A stretch of DNA of 14,702 bases from Candidatus Roizmanbacteria bacterium CG_4_9_14_0_2_um_filter_39_13 (lineage in GTDB: Bacteria > Patescibacteriota > Microgenomatia > UBA1406 > GWC2-37-13): the NCBI GenBank assembly GCA_002788865.1, contig PFSC01000031.1, positions 1 through 14,702 on the forward strand. Reading direction: 5' to 3'. Below are positions 6,324 to 13,167 of the stretch, piece by piece. The notes beneath the pieces were generated by a model, which saw only the letters and a list, made by a program, of their open reading frames with translations, was not told the DNA's origin and searched no databases. Positions within the stretch are counted from its first letter, which is position 1. Every line of letters starts with the position of its first letter. The position numbers were made by a program, and so were the translations under genes.

Positions 6324-7685
6324 TCATGTATTATTCTGGAGGAACTCTGCAGTTTTCATCCAAAACTGTTCGACGCCGTCACTTTGAAGTTCGGACTGCG
6401 TTTGGTGTGCTGAGTCACTCATGACACGACAGGAAAGCATGGATTGTAGTATTTTTTCACGAAGACACCACCAGATAAACTGTGCCGACTCAATAGAGCC
6501 TTTTGGGAGGTTGAGCGCGCGCCAAGATGTAGCTTCTTTGAGGAGCTTGTTTCGCTCTTCAGATTCCAATATATGATCGCATTCTGCTCGATTCCACAGC
6601 TCTTTTTGCACGGCCTTTTGTGGTACGAGGTTGTTTCTTCGCAAAAAATGAAGATTATCATACTCCTGCCTTCCAACAGGGTTTGAAAAGAACATAATTG
6701 ATCCTCCTCGTTTTTTTGGGGTGATCAGCGCTTTAAATGCTTGCTCACTCGGCTTGGTCACTTCAAGGGAGATGGTGGTATCTTCATACAGTTTTTCATA
6801 CAGATTGATAACCTCTTTTTCATGAGGCGACATATGCATTTCAACCTGTGGTCGACTGTTCATATTATAGAGAAATCGAAACGTAAACGGCGCATTTTTT
6901 GAAACAACATGAAACTGAAAACGAGAGGATTTGAGGTGAAGGAAGTCTATGAGATGGGTAATAAAATCCATTCCAACAGCCGCTCCAGAGATGGGAATGG
7001 CAAAATGAATAGTCGTATCTTTGTGTGGATCAAGTTGAGATTTCCGATGATCCATGCGAGAGTCAGTGAGGTCGGTGTTGAGGTTTGGACTGAGAGGATA
7101 TGGATTTACTTCAAAATTGACCGGTGGAAGCTTTGAGCGTCTTCCATATGCTTCAAGTCTATCTTTCGTTCTTTCACTTGGGACGAAGATAATGTCGGCA
7201 CCAGGGATATACCAAATGTGATGAGGAGAGTCATCGGTGACCTGGACGACGATCGATACTTTGATTTTTCGATTCTCTATAATTTTTTCCTTGATTGCGG
7301 CGGCTTGATGGGCAAGTCCAAAATGAGTAGCTATGAGAAGTAGCTCATCGGGTATATTGAGCCGTTGGTCAATGATTGTGTTGATTTGACGGTAAAGAAG
7401 GTCTGCGTGAGAGCGTAAATACCAACGATACAATGGAGTTGTGAACTCTTCAGCGCTTCCTTGTTCAACCCACTCAAAGAATGCACGAGTGATCGTGTGT
7501 ACGCTCATCATACGATGCATTGCAGTGATTGTAGTATCTTGAGAGCCAAGAAGAATGGGAGATGCCTCCGGGGGAAGTCCACGATAGAGTGCGTCGGTCA
7601 CTCGTAGGTGTCCAAGACCTGCAGGTGCATATGCAAACACAAGAAGAAATGATTTTTTTGAAAGCGAGGAAAATGATGATTTCAT
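6324..7685 (-). CDS. Glycosyltransferase resembling MGDG synthase / GT28 family
   Basis: A 453-residue protein with the two-domain GT-B plan of the MGDG synthase and processive diacylglycerol glucosyltransferase group. N-terminal domain: YAPAGLGHLRVTDALYRGL at about 19-37 corresponds to the glycine-rich GGGH loop, and VTDDSPHHIWYIPGADIIFV matches the conserved TDxxxxHxxWxxPGxDxxFV segment. C-terminal domain: ISGAAVGMDF is near the donor-site loop, and TKPSEQAFKALITP with NPVGRQEYDNLHFLRRN corresponds to the K-P-G..SEAL and P-GQE..N..YL motifs that bind the nucleotide sugar. The P-G-G glycines are replaced by P-S, so the donor site is diverged. By family it would move a sugar from a nucleotide donor to a lipid or other acceptor at the inner membrane face; the real substrate is unknown. 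There is no membrane segment. No ribosome site precedes the ATG. Divergent from the surface-protein gene. Confidence 0.65.
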   Translation of the reverse strand: MKSSFSSLSKKSFLLVFAYAPAGLGHLRVTDALYRGLPPEASPILLGSQDTTITAMHRMMSVHTITRAFFEWVEQGSAEEFTTPLYRWYLRSHADLLYRQINTIIDQRLNIPDELLLIATHFGLAHQAAAIKEKIIENRKIKVSIVVQVTDDSPHHIWYIPGADIIFVPSERTKDRLEAYGRRSKLPPVNFEVNPYPLSPNLNTDLTDSRMDHRKSQLDPHKDTTIHFAIPISGAAVGMDFITHLIDFLHLKSSRFQFHVVSKNAPFTFRFLYNMNSRPQVEMHMSPHEKEVINLYEKLYEDTTISLEVTKPSEQAFKALITPKKRGGSIMFFSNPVGRQEYDNLHFLRRNNLVPQKAVQKELWNRAECDHILESEERNKLLKEATSWRALNLPKGSIESAQFIWWCLREKILQSMLSCRVMSDSAHQTQSELQSDGVEQFWMKTAEFLQNNT

Positions 7686-7789
7686 TAGTATGTAATTTTA
7701 AGTGTACGAGATTCAAATCGCATTGAAAAGTGAAGATGCCCAATCAAGCCATTATGCACCAAATACGCACGAATACAACAAATTTATCG

Positions 7790-7819
7790 TTGACTTCGAT
7801 CAAAGCACATGGGTATACT
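7790..7819 (+). promoter_or_regulatory. Promoter of the surface-protein / histidine-kinase unit
   Basis: TTGACT (7790-7795) and TATACT (7814-7819) with an 18-base spacer. The ATG chosen for the next gene begins 11 bases past the -10 box, so the transcript would have a leader of only about 4-5 bases, matching the absence of a Shine-Dalgarno site. Confidence 0.65.
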
Positions 7820-7830
7820 TAAAATCGCAC

Positions 7831-9519
7831 ATGAAATATCTAAAACGTGTTCTACGTGTCTATACATCTATTCTTCCTATAGTTTTTTTGATGACGCTTT
7901 TTTCAACAACAGGGTATGCATTTGTTCCGGTTGTACAAAATGTGTCGATTACATTTCATTCTGCTGAAGATAGACTTGGAGCGACGACAGAGATTGGGGT
8001 AAAGATCAAAGAGGCTGATGAGTCAAATGCCAAATCTAATTCGTCTCCGCCCGGAACTTCTGGAAGTAATACTGTAATCGCAAACACAGTCGCGGCATAT
8101 AATCCAGCACCTGAAAGAACATATTATTGGTGTTGGAAAACGCGTAATTTTGCTATTGGTTTTTGTAAACCTTCTCCAACACCAACCGTTTTGAGTACTC
8201 CGACTCCAACACAAGCAGAAAAAGAAGCAGCACAAACTGTAAGTGATACAAGTACAACAGGGGCCGAACTGGCAGATTGGTGTTATGATACGGATGGAGA
8301 CAATAGTAAAACGAAAGGAGTGTGTGGTGATGCAACTGGTATCTACACAGATACCTGTCATGAGAATGGTGTTCGTGAATATGTTTGTGAAGGAAAATGG
8401 AATGGGAAAGAGTTCACTAAGCAACGGTGTGTTGCAAAAACTCTGTCTTGTTCGGGCGATAGTTTTTGTCAAATTGGTACCTGTGTAGAAAAATCAAGCT
8501 ACATCCAAACTGTAGAAGAAGCCACAAGTGATACGTCAGCCCCAACAACAGCAAATCAAAATTCCGCCTCAACAAACCAACCAACAAAAACAGAAACAAC
8601 GCCGCGAGAAACTCAGGTTGTCCAAGACAATACACATGAAGTAAAACCGTCATATACACCTCTTCCGACATCTCGTCCTAGTGAAGAAAGCGCGAACACG
8701 CCAACAACAGAAGTAATAGTTTTGCCACCGACCATAACATTTCCCACACCAGGATCAACCCTAGATGGAAAGACTTCTATCGCGATAGATGCAAAATTAT
8801 TTTCATCCATAACTATCTTACTTCAGCCAGTTGTATCAATTGACGATAGAATATATTTGGGTAAAGTAAGCGCAAGTGGGAATAAGAATATAGAGTGGGA
8901 CACAACTTTGGTGCCAAACGGAGAATACTACCTCTTTGCAGTTGCACACAAAGCAGTAGAAAAATTTATCTCAACTCCGATCAAAGTGGAGGTATATAAC
9001 GATAAAGTTGTTGGGGAGGTAAAAACTCAACTTATTTTGCCATCAAAATTTAAACCGGAAACAGTTCCCGTAAACGATGATCTTACTTTTCAAGATATCG
9101 CGACAGAGACGAACGAAAGGGGACAAGCTGTGGTAATGCAAGGGAAATCCATTCCATATGCAATTATTTCGATCCTCATCTATTCAAATCCAATTGTTGT
9201 GACAGTGCAAGCGGATGCAAATGGTGTGTGGACGTATATACTTGAAGAACCACTTGAAGCAGGAGAACATACGGCGTATATCGTTGTTCCACAGGAAGAT
9301 GGCACACAGGTGCGCTCAGAGCCAAATACCTTTATTGTGCCACCAGTATACGCATCAGTAGAAGATGATCTGGATCTCCAACAAGGAGTTGTACCAGAGT
9401 CAAATATAATCCGAAACTTCATTGTGGTTACCCTTCTTCTCATATTTGATGCGATCGCCATTCTTTCACTTGTGTATAGAATGAAAAATAAAAAAAAGAA
9501 GGACATATATGTGGGATAA
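7831..9519 (+). CDS. Secreted, membrane-anchored surface protein with Cys-rich region and Ig-like domains
   Basis: A 562-residue protein of no named family. Residues 1-30 form a signal peptide (basic start MKYLKRVLR, hydrophobic core, cleavage likely after GYA). Next come a Ser/Thr/Pro-rich stretch, a region of ten cysteines from about 101 to 225 (for example DWCYDTDGDN, GVCGD, TCHENG), a low-complexity Thr/Pro linker, and two Ig-like beta domains: about 298-390 (ITFPTPGSTLDGKTSI, then PNGEYYLFAVAHKA) and about 410-515 (ADANGVWTYILEEPLEAGEH). One membrane helix (about 530-549) precedes a short KNKKKK tail. The even cysteine number suggests disulfides. The ATG at 7831 is preferred to a GTG frame from 7702 because it puts the signal peptide at the N-terminus and lies just behind a promoter. 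It overlaps the histidine kinase gene by 11 bases, so it may be a partner or input of that sensor, or an adhesin under the same control. Confidence 0.8.
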   Translation: MKYLKRVLRVYTSILPIVFLMTLFSTTGYAFVPVVQNVSITFHSAEDRLGATTEIGVKIKEADESNAKSNSSPPGTSGSNTVIANTVAAYNPAPERTYYWCWKTRNFAIGFCKPSPTPTVLSTPTPTQAEKEAAQTVSDTSTTGAELADWCYDTDGDNSKTKGVCGDATGIYTDTCHENGVREYVCEGKWNGKEFTKQRCVAKTLSCSGDSFCQIGTCVEKSSYIQTVEEATSDTSAPTTANQNSASTNQPTKTETTPRETQVVQDNTHEVKPSYTPLPTSRPSEESANTPTTEVIVLPPTITFPTPGSTLDGKTSIAIDAKLFSSITILLQPVVSIDDRIYLGKVSASGNKNIEWDTTLVPNGEYYLFAVAHKAVEKFISTPIKVEVYNDKVVGEVKTQLILPSKFKPETVPVNDDLTFQDIATETNERGQAVVMQGKSIPYAIISILIYSNPIVVTVQADANGVWTYILEEPLEAGEHTAYIVVPQEDGTQVRSEPNTFIVPPVYASVEDDLDLQQGVVPESNIIRNFIVVTLLLIFDAIAILSLVYRMKNKKKKDIYVG

Positions 9520-10939
9520 TGTATTCAAGAACAACAAGTATCTCGCACAGCTCATATATTCGATGATCGTAGTCATTTTGATTCCTTCAGCTCTTGTCAT
9601 CAACACAATATACCTTCTTCGGAGTTTTTCACGCGACATGGATTATGAACTCAACAACAAAGCGCTTCTTGTCGAGTCAGTGATCGCGACACATCTTGTC
9701 GACAAACTTGAAAATGAAGCTGAGCTCAAATCAGTTTTGGACGATCTGGTTGCAGACCTTTCTGAAATTCGAGCTATTGAAGTGTTTCGTTTGAAAGATC
9801 AAAAGAATCTTTCGTTTACTACAACCGCATCCCTGACTCGTGCTGTGTACGATCCTGTATTAAATCATCTGGCATTTAGTGCTGGAAAAGCTTTTTCAAA
9901 AGAGATTTATGTAGCACTTGGAGGCAAACCTGCAGAGCGTATGTGGCTTGTTGCGTCACCCATGTATGGACAAGCGGGTACGAAAATCGGCGTCATAAAT
10001 ACATACGTTTCAGCTGCACAAATTGATGAAATTACCCAAAGAACAGTCAATGATTCAATAAAAATTTTATTAATTACGCTCGTTTTCATACTTCTTTTAC
10101 TTATAAATCATTTTAGTCTATTTGAGCGAGCCGTTGCCTTTATCAAGCTTAAGGAGGTTGACGATCTCAAAGATGACTTCATCTCAATTGCAGCACACGA
10201 ACTGAAGACCCCTTTGACCGTCATCAAAAATTATGCATATTTATTGGGAAAAAATGAACATATTCAAGGAAATGGAGAAATGCTTGATGAGGTAAATAAG
10301 ATCATGTTAAGTTCCAGTAGACTCGGCGTCCTGGTCGATGATCTTCTTGATGTTTCTCGTATTGAAATGAATCGAATGAAGCTGGATGAGGAGACATTTA
10401 ATATTGGAGACGTTGTTTCAAATGTCATAGCTCAGCTCACTGCTGAAGCTCAAAACAAACAACTTGCGCTCGTATACCAAAAACTCGAAACGCCAATATA
10501 TGTAAGCGGTGATAAAAATAAACTTGAGCAAATATTCATCAACTTGATTGGAAACGCTATCAAATATACGCTTCAGGGAACTGTCACCGTGACTCACGAG
10601 CTTGAGAAAAAGAGCATAAAAACGAGTATAAAAGACACAGGAATAGGGATACCTCCAGACAAAATGAACAGATTATTTGAAAAATTTTCTCGTGTTTTCA
10701 ATGAAAAGACCAAATACGTTCCTGGAACTGGTCTGGGACTTTGGATAACAAAAGAGCTTACTGCAAAGATGGGTGGAAAGATCTATGTCGAAAGCATTGA
10801 AAATACGGGAACTCAGTTTTCTGTTGTATTTCCGACGGTTCCATTTTCGACATCAAGTAGTGAAAATACCTCCGGTCCTTCTCCAGCTCAAGCTCCAGCT
10901 CAAGCGAATCCGCAATCTACGGAAAATACAGATGCATGA
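9509..10939 (+). CDS. Membrane sensor histidine kinase
   Basis: A 476-residue two-component sensor. Two membrane helices (about 13-37 and 186-204) flank an extracellular sensor of about 145 residues with VFRLKDQKNLSFTT and MWLVASPMYGQAGTKIGVIN, resembling a dCACHE/PAS-like fold. No clear HAMP domain: the second helix leads within about 20 residues to the dimerisation helix. HisKA: FISIAAHELKTPLTVIKNYA with phospho-acceptor His230. ATPase: NLIGNAIKYT (N box), DTGIGIP (G1), LFEKFSR (F box) and GTGLGLW (G2), all intact. The C-terminal tail is Ser/Pro/Ala-rich with a duplicated PAQA. No response regulator lies next to it, so its partner is elsewhere in the genome. The start, with AAGGA a few bases upstream, overlaps the surface-protein gene by 11 bases, which suggests coupled translation and joint function. 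Confidence 0.92.
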   Translation: MWDNVFKNNKYLAQLIYSMIVVILIPSALVINTIYLLRSFSRDMDYELNNKALLVESVIATHLVDKLENEAELKSVLDDLVADLSEIRAIEVFRLKDQKNLSFTTTASLTRAVYDPVLNHLAFSAGKAFSKEIYVALGGKPAERMWLVASPMYGQAGTKIGVINTYVSAAQIDEITQRTVNDSIKILLITLVFILLLLINHFSLFERAVAFIKLKEVDDLKDDFISIAAHELKTPLTVIKNYAYLLGKNEHIQGNGEMLDEVNKIMLSSSRLGVLVDDLLDVSRIEMNRMKLDEETFNIGDVVSNVIAQLTAEAQNKQLALVYQKLETPIYVSGDKNKLEQIFINLIGNAIKYTLQGTVTVTHELEKKSIKTSIKDTGIGIPPDKMNRLFEKFSRVFNEKTKYVPGTGLGLWITKELTAKMGGKIYVESIENTGTQFSVVFPTVPFSTSSSENTSGPSPAQAPAQANPQSTENTDA

Positions 10940-10942
10940 GAC

Positions 10943-11677
10943 TTAGGTAAAGGAAGAAATTGCAAGGATCAAGAAGATGCCAAGAATAAACGGCACGATT
11001 TGAGTAGCTGAACTTTGTTTGTGGTGGTCTTCGTGAAGTTCGGGAATCAAGTCGGCTGCAGCAATATAGATAAATATTCCTGCAGTGATGGCAAGTGCTA
11101 TTGGGAGTGTCCCCTCAAACGTATTCACAAAGAAATATCCCGCAAAACCTCCTAAAACAGCGGTGAGTGCTGAAAGAAAATTCAAAAATAGTGCGCGCTT
11201 CTTATCATATCCGGAATGAATAAGAACCATAAAGTCAGCAAATTCTTGTGGTATTTCGTGTGCGGCAATTCCAATTGCTGCAGATATTCCTGCAACCGGA
11301 GAGATGATTATGGTTGCTGCGATTGCAACGCCATCAATAAAATTATGAATAGCGTCCCCGTAGAGGATTAAAGATCCGATAGGCTTGATATTGTGTGTGT
11401 CATCATGATGATGGTGGTACCAGAGGACAGAACGTTCCATAAAAAAACTAAAAACAATTCCTAGCAAAGTATAGATAAGTACTTCTTCCCCTCCATCGTG
11501 TATTGCCTCAGATAGCATATTTATAAATGCGGCGGATAATAAAACTCCTGCAGAAAAACTGATAAATATACAGGTGAGCTTTCCTTTTAATAGATTTTTA
11601 GATGCAAATGTTGACACGCCTACAAAAGATAGAAGGCTGATGGCGAGATTGATGAGAATAATCCAAAAAAGCGTCAT
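10943..11677 (-). CDS. ZIP-family divalent metal transporter
   Basis: Inner-membrane importer of zinc or related divalent metals, 244 residues from the start used here, with about eight membrane helices. Diagnostic motifs are GDAIHNFIDGVAIA in helix IV (His, Asn and Asp metal ligands) and AIGIAAHEIPQEFADF in helix V (HEIPQE), the binuclear metal site of ZIP proteins. A loop HHHHDDTHN before helix IV can hold metal on the cytoplasmic side. HEDHHK lies before the last helix. The ATG at 11677 is chosen over one seven codons earlier because it follows the Fur-family stop by two bases (TAA CC ATG) and puts the first helix at the N-terminus. It is the second gene of the fur-zip operon, so its expression should follow the regulator's palindrome at 12098-12118. 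Its stop lies three bases from that of the convergent kinase gene. Confidence 0.93.
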   Translation of the reverse strand: MTLFWIILINLAISLLSFVGVSTFASKNLLKGKLTCIFISFSAGVLLSAAFINMLSEAIHDGGEEVLIYTLLGIVFSFFMERSVLWYHHHHDDTHNIKPIGSLILYGDAIHNFIDGVAIAATIIISPVAGISAAIGIAAHEIPQEFADFMVLIHSGYDKKRALFLNFLSALTAVLGGFAGYFFVNTFEGTLPIALAITAGIFIYIAAADLIPELHEDHHKQSSATQIVPFILGIFLILAISSFT

Positions 11678-11679
11678 GG

Positions 11680-12093
11680 TTATTTGCAGTCCGGACATGT
11701 GCCGAAAAATGCCAATGAGTGTCGGGTTATATCATACGAAGAAGCATCATGAACTTCTTCAAGAAGACCCTTTTCTGATTGTAGCACAATGTCTTTTATG
11801 CTTGAACAAGAAGTACAAAAAAGATGATGATGGTGAGGTCGCCCTGTTACTTCATAATGAAGTTCATTGTCCATGAGGGGAACTTTTTCGATGATCCGCT
11901 CATTCAGAAGAAATTCAATTTCTCGGTATACCGTGGTGATATTGATACTCACTCCAATACGTTTCAGGATTTTATGAATACTAGATGCAGTTATTGGATG
12001 ATCAGTATTTTCTAAAAGATTGATGATTGAGGATCGTGCTTGGGTCATGCGAAAGCCCTTTTCTTGAAGTTTTGAGATGTGCTGAGGTATCAT
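11680..12093 (-). CDS. Fur-family metal-responsive repressor (Zur/Fur/PerR type)
   Basis: A 137-residue DNA-binding metal sensor. N-terminal winged helix: RMTQARSSIINLLENTDHPI and the recognition region ITTVYREIEFLLNERIIEKV. The dimerisation and metal domain has HHHHLFCTSC (His87-90, Cys93, Cys96) and a closing CPDC (Cys133, Cys136); the four cysteines form the usual structural zinc site, while His87/89 and His125 are likely sensing ligands. The metal sensed cannot be read from the sequence. Zinc is the best guess because the only other gene in the operon is a ZIP importer, but iron or manganese are possible and an FTR1 gene is close by. A good promoter overlapped by an inverted repeat lies directly upstream, so it probably represses itself and the transporter. 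The two genes are two bases apart. Confidence 0.93.
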   Translation of the reverse strand: MIPQHISKLQEKGFRMTQARSSIINLLENTDHPITASSIHKILKRIGVSINITTVYREIEFLLNERIIEKVPLMDNELHYEVTGRPHHHHLFCTSCSSIKDIVLQSEKGLLEEVHDASSYDITRHSLAFFGTCPDCK

Positions 12094-12097
12094 ATAT

Positions 12098-12118
12098 TAA
12101 TGCAACTTGTTTGCATTA
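12098..12118. promoter_or_regulatory. Probable Fur/Zur-type operator of the fur-zip operon
   Basis: Perfect 8-base arms TAATGCAA (12098-12105) and TTGCATTA (12111-12118) around a 5-base centre, 21 bases in all. It overlaps the -10 box and presumed transcription start and ends 5 bases before the regulator's start codon. Length and symmetry suit a Fur-family dimer. Binding is inferred from position. Confidence 0.7.
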
Positions 12119-12143
12119 TATAATGAAATCAGACAGACGTCAA
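12115..12143 (-). promoter_or_regulatory. fur-zip operon promoter
   Basis: On the minus strand TTGACG (12138-12143) and the perfect -10 box TATAAT (12115-12120) are 17 bases apart. The -10 box overlaps one arm of the inverted repeat at 12098-12118. The start codon is 21 bases past the -10 box, giving a leader of about 14 bases without a Shine-Dalgarno site. Confidence 0.8.
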
Positions 12144-12150
12144 ATTAATT

Positions 12151-12188
12151 AAAAAAAAATAAACCACAGAAATTTCTGTGGTTTATTT
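12151..12188 (-). terminator. Rho-independent terminator of the lysine-rich peptide gene
   Basis: A perfect 32-base palindrome (12157-12188) with core AAACCACAGAAA and its complement forms a hairpin. Read on the minus strand it runs directly into nine T (complement of A at 12151-12159). It lies 27 bases after the stop of the lysine-rich gene and isolates it from the fur-zip operon downstream. In the + direction the T-run is poor. Confidence 0.85.
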
Positions 12189-12214
12189 GTGTTTATGAAG
12201 GTTAAAGCCTACTA

Positions 12215-12367
12215 TTATTTCTTTGCCTTTTTGATTTTTTTAACGGTTCGTTTTTTTGCTACTGGTTTCTTTGCCTTAACAGATTTCTTTACCACCTTCT
12301 TCACTGTTTTCTTTACTTTTTTCACTGGTTTTTTTGTGACTTTCTTTTTTGTTTTTGTTGCTACCAT
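12215..12367 (-). CDS. Lysine-rich histone H1-like peptide
   Basis: A 50-residue protein of which 25 residues are lysine and most others are Val, Thr, Ala or Pro; there is one Arg, no acidic residue and no aromatic one. It starts MVATKTKKKVTKKPVKKVKK and ends KKIKKAKK, with repeating KKxVKK and AKKP-type units like the C-terminal tails of histone H1 and of bacterial Hc1/AlgP-like proteins. Such a chain would be unfolded and bind DNA or RNA by charge, so a nucleoid protein or ribosome-associated basic peptide is likely. The gene is supported by a ribosome site, AGGTGGTGA, 7 bases before the ATG, a strong terminator 27 bases downstream and a composition that is unlikely by chance. A Phe-rich frame on the opposite strand is its shadow. 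It is divergent from the reductase-like gene. Confidence 0.85.
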   Translation of the reverse strand: MVATKTKKKVTKKPVKKVKKTVKKVVKKSVKAKKPVAKKRTVKKIKKAKK

Positions 12368-12453
12368 GAATATCTCACCACCTTTCAATCGATGTTTATG
12401 TTTTATTACCTATACATTCAATATGCGCAGAATAAAGAGTGAAATACAATAGG

Positions 12454-12459
12454 TATAGT
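12454..12459 (+). promoter_or_regulatory. Possible -10 box of the reductase-like gene
   Basis: TATAGT lies 11 bases before the ATG at 12471, the same distance as at the promoter of the surface-protein gene, which would again give a nearly leaderless transcript. No good -35 box is present. The same intergenic region carries TACCTAT (12410-12416) and ATAGGTA (12449-12455), short inverted arms that might be a regulator site. Confidence 0.35.
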
Positions 12460-12470
12460 AAAATACATAC

Positions 12471-13070
12471 ATGCACAGACTCTTATCGAAAAGAAAAGAA
12501 ATACTAATAGTCTTTAGGTTTTGGTATATCTATATCACTTCCTACATGGTGCTCTTTGGATATTGGACTTCACTTGGTATTGAGAGGGTCAAAATACAAC
12601 GGGTGGGATTACTGAGCGGTCAGATAGCTGTGTGGTTTTTTATTGCAACGCTTCTTCCAGGAATTGCCAGAAGATTCAAAATTCAACACATTGCCTTTAC
12701 ATTTCTCATGTCCATCCGAAGACAACTTGGAGTGAGCATGTTTTTGCTTGGTTTATTGCATTATGTATCTCTCCGTCTCTTTCTCGTGCTTTTTGCTGGG
12801 GTGCCACTCGATATGACACCACCAGTTTTTGAAATATTCGGATTTTTTGCGTTATATTCTCTTGTCCCACTATATATTACATCAAACGACTATAGTGTAA
12901 AAAAGCTTGGGGTGTGGTGGAGGAGAGTGCACAGTATTGCCTATATCACGGTGTGGCTCATATTTGGTCATGTGGCTTTGCAGGAATTTGAAGTGGTTGC
13001 GATTGTGTTGGGAATTGTAGCGATACTTGAAGTTGCGTCCCTCATCTATCATCGACGTCCTTCCGTGTAG
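12471..13070 (+). CDS. Ferric reductase-like heme membrane protein (MsrQ/YedZ type)
   Basis: A 199-residue integral membrane protein with about six helices, of the ferric reductase-like transmembrane domain family (MsrQ/YedZ, NOX and FRE relatives). It carries heme b in the membrane and passes electrons across it. Likely heme ligands are His97 in IRRQLGVSMFLLGLLHYVSL and His154 and His167 in WWRRVHSIAYITVWLIFGHV, the helix-3 and helix-5 spacing of MsrQ. It has no attached flavin or NADPH domain, as in MsrQ, so it needs a separate electron donor; no MsrP-like molybdoenzyme lies in this window. It faces the FTR1 permease gene with a 97-base gap, so reduction of ferric iron or of another surface acceptor is a possible job, though repair of oxidised proteins as with MsrQ is equally open. 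No Shine-Dalgarno site precedes the start. Confidence 0.8.
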   Translation: MHRLLSKRKEILIVFRFWYIYITSYMVLFGYWTSLGIERVKIQRVGLLSGQIAVWFFIATLLPGIARRFKIQHIAFTFLMSIRRQLGVSMFLLGLLHYVSLRLFLVLFAGVPLDMTPPVFEIFGFFALYSLVPLYITSNDYSVKKLGVWWRRVHSIAYITVWLIFGHVALQEFEVVAIVLGIVAILEVASLIYHRRPSV

Positions 13071-13167
13071 CTACTTTTTCGGAAAAAGACATACCATGTC
13101 ATCCCTACGGTATACATCGTGTAAAGTGATGCTCAAAGAACTCCATTCAAAATTTTATAAAAAACAG

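Noticed and set aside
7702..7830. GTG start for the surface protein, 43 codons upstream
   Set aside because: It would bury the signal peptide inside the protein and place the start upstream of the likely promoter.
11678..11698. ZIP transporter start seven codons earlier
   Set aside because: It overlaps the last codons of the Fur-family gene; the ATG two bases after that stop gives a normal helix at the N-terminus and matches the lexA junction style.
12189..12452. Phe-rich 87-codon frame on the + strand
   Set aside because: It is the antisense shadow of the lysine-rich gene: Lys codons AAA/AAG read backwards give Phe and Leu. It has no ribosome site, and the opposite strand has both a ribosome site and a terminator.
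13074..13088. Hairpin CTTTTTC-G-GAAAAAG after the reductase-like gene as terminator
   Set aside because: The stem is AT-rich with a 3-base loop, and no T-run follows in either direction.
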